Source: Actinomycetota bacterium
Lineage (GTDB): Bacteria > Actinomycetota > Actinomycetes > Streptosporangiales > Streptosporangiaceae
Assembly (NCBI GenBank): GCA_003168295.1
Contig: PMST01000304.1
Coordinates: 7,849-20,860 of the forward strand
Length of the DNA stretch: 13,012 bases
Direction: 5' to 3'
This document shows, piece by piece, positions 1 to 9,327 of this stretch. Within the stretch, counting starts at the first letter, position 1; every line of letters begins with the position of its first letter. A program made the translations under genes and the position numbers. A model generated the notes under the pieces. It did not search any database. It saw only the letters and a program-made list of their open reading frames with translations, and was not told where the DNA came from.

Positions 1-688
1 CCTTGCCCAGGTAGTGGTCGATGCGGAACACGGCCTCGGGCGGGAAGACCCCGTCCAGGGTCGCGTTCAGCTCCCGCGCGCTGGCCAGGTCATGGCCGAA
101 CGGCTTCTCGATCACCACCCGACGCCAGCCACGCCCCTGGGAGTCAGACAGGCCGCTCCGTTTGAGCTGCTGCACCACGGTGGGGAACTGACCGGGCGGG
201 ATCGAGAGGTAGAACGCGTAGTTCCCGGCGGTGCCCCGCTCCGCGTCAAGCTCTTTGACGCATGTGGCCAGCTGGTCGAACGCCTCGTCATCGTCAAACG
301 AACCGGACACGAACCTGACGCCCTCGCTGAGCTGCTGCCACACCGAGTCGCGGAACGGCGTGCGCGCGTTCTCCTTGACCGCCTGGTACGTGACCTGGGC
401 GAAATCCTCGTCCGCCCAGTTCCTGCGGGCAAAGCCGACGAAGGAGAATCCCGGCGGCAGCAGCCCGCGGTTGGCCAGATCGTAGATGGCAGGCATCAGC
501 TTCTTACGCGCGAGGTCCCCGGTGACGCCGAACATGACAAGCACGCACGGCCCGGCCACCCGGGGGATACGCCGGTCCCGCGGATCGCGCAGCGGGTTGT
601 CAAGACCAGAGGAAGCCTCGGCCTGCTCCGCGATGGCGCTGGGACTGGCCGGGAGGAGACCCTCCGGGTCGCCCGGTTCCGCCGTCAC
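1..688 (-). CDS. zwf: Glucose-6-phosphate 1-dehydrogenase, N-terminal part (cut by left window edge)
   Basis: This enzyme oxidises glucose-6-phosphate to 6-phosphogluconolactone with NAD(P)+, the entry step of the oxidative pentose phosphate pathway in the cytoplasm. About 229 codons of a family of roughly 500 residues are visible. The nucleotide-binding motif GVTGDLARKK lies at residues 54-63, and the substrate-binding signature RIDHYLGK at 222-229 sits right at the window edge. EKPFGHDLASA, also conserved in the family, lies shortly before it. I chose the GTG at 688 because it is in frame with these motifs and a strong ribosome binding site, GGGGAGG, lies 6 nt upstream. The first 45 or so residues precede the Rossmann fold and look unconserved. 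The gene follows tal by 50 bp on the same strand and is probably co-transcribed. In actinomycetes opcA and pgl usually follow, but they would lie outside the window. Confidence 0.96.
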   Translation of the reverse strand, partial: MTAEPGDPEGLLPASPSAIAEQAEASSGLDNPLRDPRDRRIPRVAGPCVLVMFGVTGDLARKKLMPAIYDLANRGLLPPGFSFVGFARRNWADEDFAQVTYQAVKENARTPFRDSVWQQLSEGVRFVSGSFDDDEAFDQLATCVKELDAERGTAGNYAFYLSIPPGQFPTVVQQLKRSGLSDSQGRGWRRVVIEKPFGHDLASARELNATLDGVFPPEAVFRIDHYLGK

Positions 689-694
689 GCCGCA

Positions 695-701
695 CCTCCC
701 C
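695..701 (-). promoter_or_regulatory. Ribosome binding site of zwf
   Basis: GGGGAGG reads on the minus strand, 6 nt before the GTG at 688. It decides the zwf start, because the nearby upstream GTG triplets on this strand (first bases at 695, 713 and 716) are in another frame. Confidence 0.75.
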
Positions 702-738
702 GAGGGCGGTCACCACGAGTCCGTTCCGTCATCTGAAT

Positions 739-1842
739 TCAGAGCCCCATGTTCGTCTTGATCGTTTGCAGCAGCTCGATCCACGACGCCTCGAACTTCG
801 CGACGCCCTCGTCCTCCAGGACCTGCACGATGTCGTCGTAGGCGATGCCGAGCTTCTCCAGGTCGGCGAAGACCTTCCGGGAGGCGTCGTAGGTGCCGTG
901 CACCGTGTCGCCGTGCAGCTCGCCGTGATCCGCCGTCGCCTTGAGGGTCGCCTCGGGCATGGTGTTCACCGTGTCGGCGACGACCAGGTCGACCACGTAC
1001 ATGGTGTCGGGGAACGCCGGGTCCTTCGTGGAGGTGGAAGCCCACAGCGGCCGCTGGACATTCGCCCCGCTCTTGGCCAGGGCCTGCCAGCGCTCGGTGG
1101 CGCACTTCTGCTCGAACAGCTCGTAGGCCAGCCGCGCGTTCGCGATGGCCGCCTTGCCGCGCAGCTTCTCGGCCTCGGGGGTGCCCAGCTTGTCCAGCCG
1201 GCCGTCGACCTCGGTGTCCACCCGGCTGACGAAGAACGACGCCACCGACCGGATCTTGGAGATGTCATGCCCGGCCGCCGCGGCCAGTTCCAGGCCCGCC
1301 ATGTACGCGTCGATGACCATGCCGTGCCGCTCAAGGGAGAAGATCAGCGTGACGTTCACGCTGATCCCCTCGGAGATGGCCTGGGTGATCGCGGGAAGTC
1401 CCTCGACGGTGGCGGGAATCTTGATGAACAGGTTGGGCCGGTCCACCGCCCACCACAGGGCCCGCGCCTCGGCGATGGTCGCGGGGGTGTTCTTGGCCAG
1501 CCTCGGGTCGACCTCGATCGACACCCGGCCGTCCAGGCCGCCGGTCCGGTCGTACACCGGACGCAGCACGTCACACGCCCACCTGATGTCATAGGTGGTG
1601 ATCACGCGGGACGCCTCATCCACCGACACGTCGTAGGTCTTCAGGTCGGCGACCTGATCGTCGTAGGCGTTCCCGTTGGAAAGCGCGTGGGCGAAGATCG
1701 TCGGGTTCGAGGTCACGCCGACGACGTGGAAGTCATCGCTGAGCTCTTGCAGGTTGCCGGTGCGAAGCCGATCACGGCTGATGTCATCCAGCCACACCGA
1801 CACTCCGGCCTCGGATAGCTGTCCGAGAATGTCAACTGACAC
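739..1842 (-). CDS. tal: Transaldolase
   Basis: Transaldolase moves a dihydroxyacetone unit between sedoheptulose-7-phosphate and glyceraldehyde-3-phosphate in the non-oxidative pentose phosphate pathway. The 367-residue product matches the long actinobacterial form. Visible landmarks are [10 protein letters not shown] (residues 41-50), the Schiff-base lysine in LFIKIPAT (K141), and the barrel segments SVNVTLIFS and [13 protein letters not shown]. The GTG at 1842 gives the expected N-terminus ([24 protein letters not shown]) and has AGGGAAGGAA about 8 nt upstream. The frame stays open further upstream into tkt, but that extension (up to 2040) overlaps the transketolase C-terminus and does not resemble the family. 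It lies 41 bp after tkt and 50 bp before zwf, so one pentose phosphate transcript is likely. Confidence 0.96.
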   Translation of the reverse strand: MSVDILGQLSEAGVSVWLDDISRDRLRTGNLQELSDDFHVVGVTSNPTIFAHALSNGNAYDDQVADLKTYDVSVDEASRVITTYDIRWACDVLRPVYDRTGGLDGRVSIEVDPRLAKNTPATIAEARALWWAVDRPNLFIKIPATVEGLPAITQAISEGISVNVTLIFSLERHGMVIDAYMAGLELAAAAGHDISKIRSVASFFVSRVDTEVDGRLDKLGTPEAEKLRGKAAIANARLAYELFEQKCATERWQALAKSGANVQRPLWASTSTKDPAFPDTMYVVDLVVADTVNTMPEATLKATADHGELHGDTVHGTYDASRKVFADLEKLGIAYDDIVQVLEDEGVAKFEASWIELLQTIKTNMGL

Positions 1843-1850
1843 GGTTGCTT

Positions 1851-1860
1851 TTCCTTCCCT
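1851..1860 (-). promoter_or_regulatory. Ribosome binding site of tal
   Basis: AGGGAAGGAA on the minus strand ends 8 nt before the GTG at 1842. It supports that start over the longer open frame running into tkt. Confidence 0.65.
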
Positions 1861-1883
1861 GCATGCCGCGGGCCTGCCGACCC

Positions 1884-3965
<2,082 letters not shown>

Positions 3966-3974
3966 GGTAGGAGC

Positions 3975-4997
3975 CTATCGGTCTAGGGGCTCCGGTTGCC
4001 TAGCGGGTGCGGTCGCCGCCGGTCCTGTTCGCACAGCGTTAACCGGGCCGCGGTCACGCAGGGAGAAGAACAGCCTGAGCACGGCGATCCAGACGAGCAC
4101 CGCCCCCGTGACGTGGAACCACACCAGCCCGGCGGGCAGGTGATTGAAGTACTGGACGTAGCCGACCACTCCCTGCAGGCCGAGCGCGCCGATCATGATC
4201 CAGGCCGCCCGCATGGCTGCCGGCGGCGCGCCGGACACCCGCAGTCCGAGGACGAGGGCGACCGCGAGCCCGGTCATCAGCCAGCCGATATCGGCGTGCA
4301 GCTGAGTGACTCCCTCCAGCGGCAGCTTGTACCTGGGCGCGGCCGCGTTGCCCGCGAGCGGGCCCGTTCCCGTCACCACGGTGCCGGCGGCGAGCATCAC
4401 GGCGGTGACCGCGACCAGGGAGGCGGACAGCAGGCGCAGGTCACGGCGGACCACAGCGGTCGGCGGGGCGGTGCCCTCGCCGCAACGGGTGTACAGCGTG
4501 ACGGCGGCGGCCACGATCGACGCTGAGACCAGGAAGTGCACGGAGACCGCGGCCGGGGCGAGCTTGGTCAGCACCACGATCCCGCCGATCACCGCCTGCG
4601 CCACCACGCCAGCAGGCTGGGCCACCCCGAACCAGAACAGGTCGCGCCGTTTCTCCCCTCCCGGCTCTTGGGGGCGGAACCGCCAGGCCGCGATGAAGAC
4701 GAGGGCGGCGATGACGACCAGCGGGAAGTTCAGCAGCCGGTTGCTGAACTCGATCCACGTGTTGAGGAGGGTCTGCCCGGCGTTCTTGCTGGCCACGATG
4801 TCCGCCGTGCTGCACTGCGGCCAGTCCGGGCAGCCGAGGCCGGACGAGCTGAGCCGGACCGCGGCGCCGGTCGACATGATCACCGTGTCGGCGATGACGC
4901 CGGCCAGCGCGATCCGTCGCATCGACTGCGGCGTCGGCGCGAGCACGGCCCGCACTGGCGGCCAGGACCCGACGCGGGAGAGGAGATCGGCAGGCAC
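3975..4997 (-). CDS. ctaA: Heme A synthase (CtaA/COX15 family)
   Basis: This integral membrane enzyme oxidises the C8 methyl of heme O to a formyl group, giving heme A for aa3-type cytochrome oxidase. The product has 340 residues and about eight hydrophobic segments in two similar halves. The first external loop carries the cysteine pair C56/C62 in GLGCPDWPQC, as in other family members with paired cysteines. Likely heme-ligand histidines are H154 (SVHFLV), H234 (TQLHADIGWL) and H295 (VWFHVTG). The position equivalent to the first-half His after the conserved Glu is Asn86 (IEFSNRLL), which I believe is common in actinobacterial forms. I chose the GTG at 4997, 5 bp after the upstream stop. An ATG at 4922 would give 315 residues. 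A longer open frame upstream overlaps the EamA gene and is unlikely. It runs directly into tkt. Confidence 0.93.
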   Translation of the reverse strand: MPADLLSRVGSWPPVRAVLAPTPQSMRRIALAGVIADTVIMSTGAAVRLSSSGLGCPDWPQCSTADIVASKNAGQTLLNTWIEFSNRLLNFPLVVIAALVFIAAWRFRPQEPGGEKRRDLFWFGVAQPAGVVAQAVIGGIVVLTKLAPAAVSVHFLVSASIVAAAVTLYTRCGEGTAPPTAVVRRDLRLLSASLVAVTAVMLAAGTVVTGTGPLAGNAAAPRYKLPLEGVTQLHADIGWLMTGLAVALVLGLRVSGAPPAAMRAAWIMIGALGLQGVVGYVQYFNHLPAGLVWFHVTGAVLVWIAVLRLFFSLRDRGPVNAVRTGPAATAPARQPEPLDR

Positions 4998-5002
4998 GAC
5001 CC

Positions 5003-5935
5003 TTATGGTAGAGCGCCCTGGGCGGCGCCCGCGCAGGCGACCATGACGCAGCAGATCGCGACCCACTGAAGGATGCTCAGGTGCTGGCCGAGCATGGCCA
5101 GCCCGATCAGCGCCGCGACCGCGGGTTCCATGCTCATCCACACCCCGAACAGCCGCATTGGCATCCGCCGCAGTGACTCAAGCTCCAGCCGGTAGGGGAT
5201 GACGGAGGAAAGGACTCCGATCGCGGCCCCGGTGGCCAGGACGGCGGGCCGGAACATGGCGCGGCCACCGGCAACGACGGCGGGCGGTGTCACCAGCACC
5301 GCCGCGACCACCATCGCGATCGCCAGGCCGGATGAGCCGGGGAACCGGCGCCCGGTGGCCGAGCTGAGCACGATGTAGGCGGCCCAGCAGGCCGCGGCCA
5401 CGCCCGCGAAGATCACTCCGGTCAGGTTGAGGTGCCCGTGGCCGCCCTGGGTCAGCAGCACCACCCCGATCGCCGCGAGCACGACCCACCCGACGTCTCT
5501 GGGGTGCCGCGACCCCGCCACCGCCACGGCCAGCGGGCCGAGGAATTCGATGGTGACAGCGACCCCGAGAGGGATGCGAGCGAACGCCTGGTAGATAGAA
5601 AAATTCATAATGCCAAGCGAGATACCGAACGAAACGGCAATGGCAGCGTCGGCATACCCTCTTCTTTTCCTCAGGTCACGCACCGAGCGGGCGAAACCTC
5701 GCCCGGACAGCGCGACCATGGCCAGCGCGGCCGCCCACAGCCGCAGCCCGGTCACCGCGGCGGGCGGGATCTGCCCGAACAGCCGGTCGGCCAGCCCGGC
5801 CCCGAACTGCACGGACACGATGCCGGTGAGGATCATGGCGGCCGGCAGCGCTATCCGGGATTGGGCTATCCGGGACTGGGCTAGGAAGGCCTGGGCGGAG
5901 TGGCTCGTTTCAGTGGCGGCGGCCTTTAGTCCCAC
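5003..5935 (-). CDS. EamA/DMT-family exporter, RhtA-like (possible threonine/homoserine exporter)
   Basis: A 310-residue inner-membrane protein with about ten hydrophobic segments in two EamA repeats. It resembles E. coli RhtA in several places: SVQFGAGLA (41-49), GISLGIMNFSIYQAF (104-118), IPLGVAVTIEFLGPLAVAV (121-139), and IPYRLELESLRRMP plus FGVWMSMEPAVAAL in the second half. RhtA exports threonine and homoserine; whether this protein has the same substrate is an inference. The GTG at 5935 overlaps the end of the ABC permease gene by 10 bp. An alternative ATG at 5836 would start just before the first membrane segment and drop residues 1-33. Two oddities stand out: a 15-bp tandem repeat gives AQSRI twice at about residues 19-28, and residues about 85-117 use many A/T-ending codons, including two adjacent AGA. 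Confidence 0.85.
   Translation of the reverse strand: MGLKAAATETSHSAQAFLAQSRIAQSRIALPAAMILTGIVSVQFGAGLADRLFGQIPPAAVTGLRLWAAALAMVALSGRGFARSVRDLRKRRGYADAAIAVSFGISLGIMNFSIYQAFARIPLGVAVTIEFLGPLAVAVAGSRHPRDVGWVVLAAIGVVLLTQGGHGHLNLTGVIFAGVAAACWAAYIVLSSATGRRFPGSSGLAIAMVVAAVLVTPPAVVAGGRAMFRPAVLATGAAIGVLSSVIPYRLELESLRRMPMRLFGVWMSMEPAVAALIGLAMLGQHLSILQWVAICCVMVACAGAAQGALP
5851..5880 (-). repeat. 15-bp tandem repeat, two copies, inside the EamA gene
   Basis: On the plus strand ctatccgggattggg (5851-5865) is followed directly by ctatccgggactggg (5866-5880), one mismatch in 15. The next three bases again read cta. The repeat is in frame and encodes AQSRI-type pentapeptides. On the coding strand its edge reads GGATAGCGCTG, an 11-mer also found in the repeat tract within valS. 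Confidence 0.85.
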
Positions 5936-6753
5936 CTGAACATCCGTGCCGCGAAGGTGATCGCCACGACGGCCCAGACTCCCAGCGTGATCGTGTTCCC
6001 GGCCGGAAAGGCCGCGCCATGCTGCAGCACGTCCCGCAGCCCGGTGGACAGCGCGCCGGTCGGCAGCAGCTCAAGGACCGGCCGGGCCGCGGCGGGGAAC
6101 TTGGTCAGCGGGAAGACGACGCCGCCCACGCCGAGCAGCAGGATGTAGATGAGGTTGGCCGCGGCCAGGGTGGCCTCCGCGCGCAGCGTCCCCGCCATCA
6201 GCAAGGCGAGGCCGCTGAACGCGGCGGTGCCGAGCAGGATGAGCAGCGGTGCGACCACGATCGCGGCCGGGCTGGCGTCAGGCCGCCACCCGATGATCAG
6301 GGCGACGAGCAGGATCAGCACGCCCTGGAGCAATTCCACCGCGATCACGGTGGCGGTCTTGGCGGCGATCAGGCCGGTGCGCGACAGGGGAGTGGCACCG
6401 AGCCGCTTGAGCACGCCGTAGCGCCGCTCGAAGCCGGTCGCGATCGCCTGGCTGGTAAACGCCGTGGACATCACCGCCAGCGCGATGATCCCAGGGGTCA
6501 GGAAGTCGACCCGGCTCATGCCCGCGCCGAAGTTCACCAGCGGCTCGAGGCTGAACGCGGCCAGCAGCAGCAACGGGATGACGAGCGTGATCAGGAGCTG
6601 TTCGCCGTTGCGCAGCAGCGTGCGCACCTCCAGGCTGGCCTGCGCAACGATCATCCGCCCCAGCGGCGCCGCCCCGGGCGCAGGAGTAAAGGGCAGCAGT
6701 GATCCGGCGGGGACCTCTCCGCTGGTGATGTTGCCTTCCGTGGTGGCCCGCAT
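5926..6753 (-). CDS. ABC-2 type transporter permease
   Basis: The membrane subunit of an ABC exporter, 275 residues with about six hydrophobic segments: roughly 52-70, 85-103, 130-153, 163-190, 196-214 and 254-270. The family pattern is visible in FERRYGVLKRLGATPLSR (108-125), a cytoplasmic loop of ABC-2 permeases, and in ELLPTGALSTGLRDVL near the C-terminus. The ATG at 6753 overlaps the TGA of the ATPase gene (TGATG), the usual arrangement of a coupled ATPase-permease pair. The cargo cannot be read from the sequence. In Streptomyces and relatives a similar ATPase-permease pair commonly lies near ctaA, which fits a conserved neighbourhood. Confidence 0.92.
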   Translation of the reverse strand: MRATTEGNITSGEVPAGSLLPFTPAPGAAPLGRMIVAQASLEVRTLLRNGEQLLITLVIPLLLLAAFSLEPLVNFGAGMSRVDFLTPGIIALAVMSTAFTSQAIATGFERRYGVLKRLGATPLSRTGLIAAKTATVIAVELLQGVLILLVALIIGWRPDASPAAIVVAPLLILLGTAAFSGLALLMAGTLRAEATLAAANLIYILLLGVGGVVFPLTKFPAAARPVLELLPTGALSTGLRDVLQHGAAFPAGNTITLGVWAVVAITFAARMFRWD

Positions 6754-7706
6754 CAGGTGCGGAGGTCCTTTCCTGTGAGCTCGAGGAACACGTCTTCCAG
6801 GGTTCGGCTCTCGATGCTGAGGCTGGTGGCGAGCACGTCGCGCTGCGCACACCACGCGGTCACCGCGGCGAGCAGCAGCGGGTCGACGTGGCCGAGCACC
6901 TCGATCACGTAATGGCCAGGCGGCGACTCCTTCGCCGCGCTGGCGGGCGGCAGGGCGGCCAGCAGGCTATCGAGGTCCAGGCCGGCTTCCGCGCGGAACC
7001 TGAGCTGGCCGGCCGTGCCGGTGAGCTGAGCCGGCGTTCCCCCCGCCACCAGCTCACCGTGATCGATGATGGCGACATAATCGCAGAGCCGTTCGGCTTC
7101 TTCCATGAAGTGGGTGGTCAAGATGATGCTCACGCCCGCGGTGCGCAGTTCTGTGATCAACTCCCAGGTAGCATGCCTGGCCTGCGGGTCCATGCCGGCT
7201 GTGGGCTCGTCGAGGAAGACGAGTTCGGGGCGGCCGATGACGGCCGCGGCGAGGGACAGCCGCTGCTGCTGGCCGCCTGACAGCCGCTTGTACGGCGTGC
7301 GGGTCACCGCGGTCAGGCCGACCAGGGCGAGCATCTGCGGGACCGGGACGGGGTGGGTGTGAAACCTGCTCAGCAGGTTCAGGTAGTCGGCGGCGGGCAC
7401 GGACGGGGGGATGCCGCCCGACTGGAGCATCACGCCGACCCGTGGCCGCAGGGCGCGGGCGTCGCGCGCCGGGTCCAGGCCGAGAACGCGGACCGTCCCC
7501 TGATCCGGTCGCCGGTAACCCTCGCAAATCTCGATGGTGGTGGTCTTGCCCGCGCCGTTGGGTCCGAGGATGCCGGTCACCGCACCACGAGCCGCGGACA
7601 GCGTCAGCCCGTCTACGGCGGCTAGCTGGCCGTATCGCTTGACGAGCCCGCCGATCTCGACGGCAGGTGCCGCCGGGTTTGCCGGGGTATGCGGGGCCGC
7701 ACTCAC
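6753..7706 (-). CDS. ABC transporter ATP-binding protein (drug/daunorubicin-exporter-like)
   Basis: A 317-residue nucleotide-binding subunit that powers the adjacent ABC-2 permease. All motifs are intact: Walker A GPNGAGKT (48-55), Q-loop Q95 (VMLQSGG), signature LSGGQQQR (142-149), Walker B LVFLDEPTAGMDP (162-174) and switch His199 (LTTHFMEEAE). The C-terminal 85 or so residues end in ESRTLEDVFLELTGKDLR, the tail typical of ATPases paired with ABC-2 permeases. I chose the GTG at 7706: it follows a TAGACT hexamer by 7 nt and has no Shine-Dalgarno sequence, so translation may be leaderless. The frame stays open upstream, but that part would overlap the divergent permease gene. It is the first gene of the leftward seven-gene run. 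Confidence 0.94.
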   Translation of the reverse strand: MSAAPHTPANPAAPAVEIGGLVKRYGQLAAVDGLTLSAARGAVTGILGPNGAGKTTTIEICEGYRRPDQGTVRVLGLDPARDARALRPRVGVMLQSGGIPPSVPAADYLNLLSRFHTHPVPVPQMLALVGLTAVTRTPYKRLSGGQQQRLSLAAAVIGRPELVFLDEPTAGMDPQARHATWELITELRTAGVSIILTTHFMEEAERLCDYVAIIDHGELVAGGTPAQLTGTAGQLRFRAEAGLDLDSLLAALPPASAAKESPPGHYVIEVLGHVDPLLLAAVTAWCAQRDVLATSLSIESRTLEDVFLELTGKDLRT

Positions 7707-7713
7707 GCACGCG

Positions 7714-7719
7714 AGTCTA
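7714..7719 (-). promoter_or_regulatory. Putative -10 element of the leftward operon
   Basis: On the minus strand TAGACT fits the actinobacterial -10 pattern TANNNT. Its last base is 7 nt before the GTG at 7706, which would put the transcription start on or next to the start codon, as in leaderless mRNAs. I see no convincing -35 hexamer 16-19 bp further upstream. Confidence 0.4.
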
Positions 7720-7731
7720 CGGTGGCTGGCG

Positions 7732-7737
7732 TAGCAT
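7732..7737 (+). promoter_or_regulatory. Putative -10 element of the rightward permease gene
   Basis: TAGCAT fits TANNNT and would start transcription near 7744, leaving a leader of about 24 nt that contains the ribosome binding site. No clear -35 box is visible, so this rests on the -10 pattern and position only. Confidence 0.35.
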
Positions 7738-7754
7738 GCGGCGATCAGACCCAC

Positions 7755-7762
7755 GGAGGTGA
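7755..7762 (+). promoter_or_regulatory. Ribosome binding site of the COG0701 permease
   Basis: GGAGGTGA is a full match to the anti-Shine-Dalgarno sequence and lies 5 nt before the ATG at 7768. The GTG at 7759 is in the same frame but falls inside this site, so ATG 7768 is preferred. Confidence 0.85.
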
Positions 7763-7767
7763 GGCGG

Positions 7768-8946
7768 ATGCACGCCATCTCGCATGCGCTGTCGATCACC
7801 GGGTCGATGACGTGGGAGATCACCTGGGCGCTGATCCTGGGGTTCGGGCTGTCGGCGGTGGTCCAGGCGGTGGTGCCGAGGTCCACGGTCGAGCGGCTGC
7901 TCGGCGACGACCGGCCGCGCACGCTGGTGCTCGCCGCCGGTTTCGGCGCGGCGTCCTCCTCGTGTTCCTATGCCGCGGTCGCGCTGGCGCGGTCGCTGTT
8001 CCGCAAGGGAGCCAGCTTCACCGCGGCGATGGCGTTCGAGATCGCCTCGACCAACCTGGTCATCGAGCTCGGCGTGATCCTGGCGCTGCTGATGGGCTGG
8101 CAGTTCACGGCGGCTGAGTTCGTCGGCGGGCCGATCATGATCGTGCTGATCGCCGTGCTGTTCAGGCTGCTGCTGCGGGAACGGCTGCTGCGGGGGGCAC
8201 GCGAGCAGGCCGACCGCGGCCGGACCGGCTCGATGGAGGGCCACGCGGCGATGGATATGTCCGTCCAGCGGCCAGGCTCGTTCGCGAGCCGGTTGTTCTC
8301 GCGCGACGGGTACACCGCGGTCGCGCACGTCTTCGTCATGGAATGGGCCGCGATCATCCGGGACCTGGTCATCGGCCTGATCGTCGCCGGGGCGATCGCG
8401 GCCTGGGTCCCTGATCGCTTCTGGCGGGTCTTCTTCTTCGCCGGCCACCCGCTGGCGGCGAAGCTGTGGGGGCCGCTCATCGGCCCGGTCCTCGCCGTCG
8501 TCTCCTTCGTGTGCTCGATCGGGAACGTGCCGCTGGCGGTCGTGCTGTGGAAGGGCGGCATCAGCTTCGGCGGTGTGGTCGCCTTCATCTTCGCCGACCT
8601 GATCATCGCCCCGATCCTGAACATCTACCGGAAGTACTACGGCGCCCGGATGGCCCTGTTCCTGCTTGGCACGTTCTACACCGCGATGGCCGCGGCCGGC
8701 TACGTCGTCGAGCTGGTTTTCGGTGGTCTGGGCCTGATTCCGAGCCCGGCTCGCGCCCGGATCCCCGATCAGGGTGTGTCCTGGGACTACACCACCTGGC
8801 TCAACATTGTCGCACTCGCACTCGCGGCCGCGTTGATCGTTCTATTCGTCCGCACCGGCGGGGTCGCTATGCTGCGGATGATGGGCGGCCCGCCGGACAC
8901 CCATGAACACGACCACTCCGATAGCCACGCGTCCCACGGGGACTAA
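7768..8946 (+). CDS. COG0701 (DUF318/ArsP-like) permease with metal-binding-like loop and tail
   Basis: A 392-residue membrane protein with about eight or more hydrophobic segments in two halves. Each half holds a conserved family element: ASSSCSYAAVALARSLFRKGAS (from residue 62, with C66) and VCSIGNVPLAVVLWKGG (248-264, with C249). Members of this family include ArsP, which exports organoarsenicals, but most have no known substrate. The loop between the halves contains M156, H159, M162 and M164, and the C-terminus ends in a tail with five histidines (379, 381, 383, 387 and 390). Both suggest binding of a transition metal, which is an inference. The ATG follows a perfect ribosome binding site. 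A DksA-like gene follows after 21 bp, probably on the same transcript. Confidence 0.88.
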   Translation: MHAISHALSITGSMTWEITWALILGFGLSAVVQAVVPRSTVERLLGDDRPRTLVLAAGFGAASSSCSYAAVALARSLFRKGASFTAAMAFEIASTNLVIELGVILALLMGWQFTAAEFVGGPIMIVLIAVLFRLLLRERLLRGAREQADRGRTGSMEGHAAMDMSVQRPGSFASRLFSRDGYTAVAHVFVMEWAAIIRDLVIGLIVAGAIAAWVPDRFWRVFFFAGHPLAAKLWGPLIGPVLAVVSFVCSIGNVPLAVVLWKGGISFGGVVAFIFADLIIAPILNIYRKYYGARMALFLLGTFYTAMAAAGYVVELVFGGLGLIPSPARARIPDQGVSWDYTTWLNIVALALAAALIVLFVRTGGVAMLRMMGGPPDTHEHDHSDSHASHGD

Positions 8947-8967
8947 ACGACAGGGGAGAACCACCGG

Positions 8968-9324
8968 ATGGACCAGGACCGGGCACGCACCTTGCTGCTT
9001 GCCGAGCGTGACGATGTGCAGGGCCTGCTCAAGGGCGCCGAGACGGCGGGAACCGAAGACCGCGAGTCGGAGGTGGACGGCGCGGAAGGAGACATCTCCG
9101 ATGCCGCTCAGCCGCTGACCGCCCAGGGCATGGACGACGCCATTGCGGAGAGCCTGCGGGCCCGGCTGGACACCATCGACCGGGCGCTGCTCCGGCTGGA
9201 CGACGGTACCTATGGCCGCTCCGTCCAGAGCGGCGAGCCGATCCCTGACGAGCGGCTGGAAGCCGATCCCGCGGCGGAACTCACGATCGAAGAAGCCAAG
9301 GCCGCGGAGGCCCGGGGGGCCTAG
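8968..9324 (+). CDS. TraR/DksA-family protein lacking the zinc-finger cysteines
   Basis: A 118-residue acidic protein. An N-terminal helical region (residues 1-25 and 55-80, ending LRLDDGTYG) is followed by a segment that follows the DksA/TraR C-terminal fold: YGRSVQSGEPIPDERLEADPAAEL (82-105), compared with the family pattern YGxCxxCGxPIxxxRLEAxPxAxxC. The four zinc ligands are replaced by Ser85, Ser88, Thr106 and Glu109, and the protein has no cysteine at all. DksA-type proteins bind RNA polymerase through the secondary channel. Whether this one does is unknown, although the acidic central stretch (about 30-45) could be relevant. The start ATG has GGGGAGAA about 8 nt upstream. Its TAG stop overlaps the stop of the convergent phosphoesterase gene. 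Confidence 0.8.
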   Translation: MDQDRARTLLLAERDDVQGLLKGAETAGTEDRESEVDGAEGDISDAAQPLTAQGMDDAIAESLRARLDTIDRALLRLDDGTYGRSVQSGEPIPDERLEADPAAELTIEEAKAAEARGA

Positions 9325-9327
9325 GCC
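9318..9327. other. Convergent stop-codon overlap within a palindrome
   Basis: The perfect palindrome GGCCTAGGCC contains CTAG at 9321-9324, which supplies the TAG stop of the DksA-like gene (9322-9324) and, on the other strand, the TAG stop of the phosphoesterase (9323-9321). No intergenic space exists, and I see no terminator hairpin with a T-tract. Confidence 0.9.

Noticed and set aside
4998..5141. Upstream extension of ctaA
   Set aside because: It overlaps the EamA gene; the extra residues are Arg/Gly-rich and unlike the CtaA N-terminus.
7707..7922. Upstream extension of the ABC ATPase
   Set aside because: It would overlap the divergent permease gene, which has a perfect ribosome binding site, and adds nothing resembling the ATPase family.
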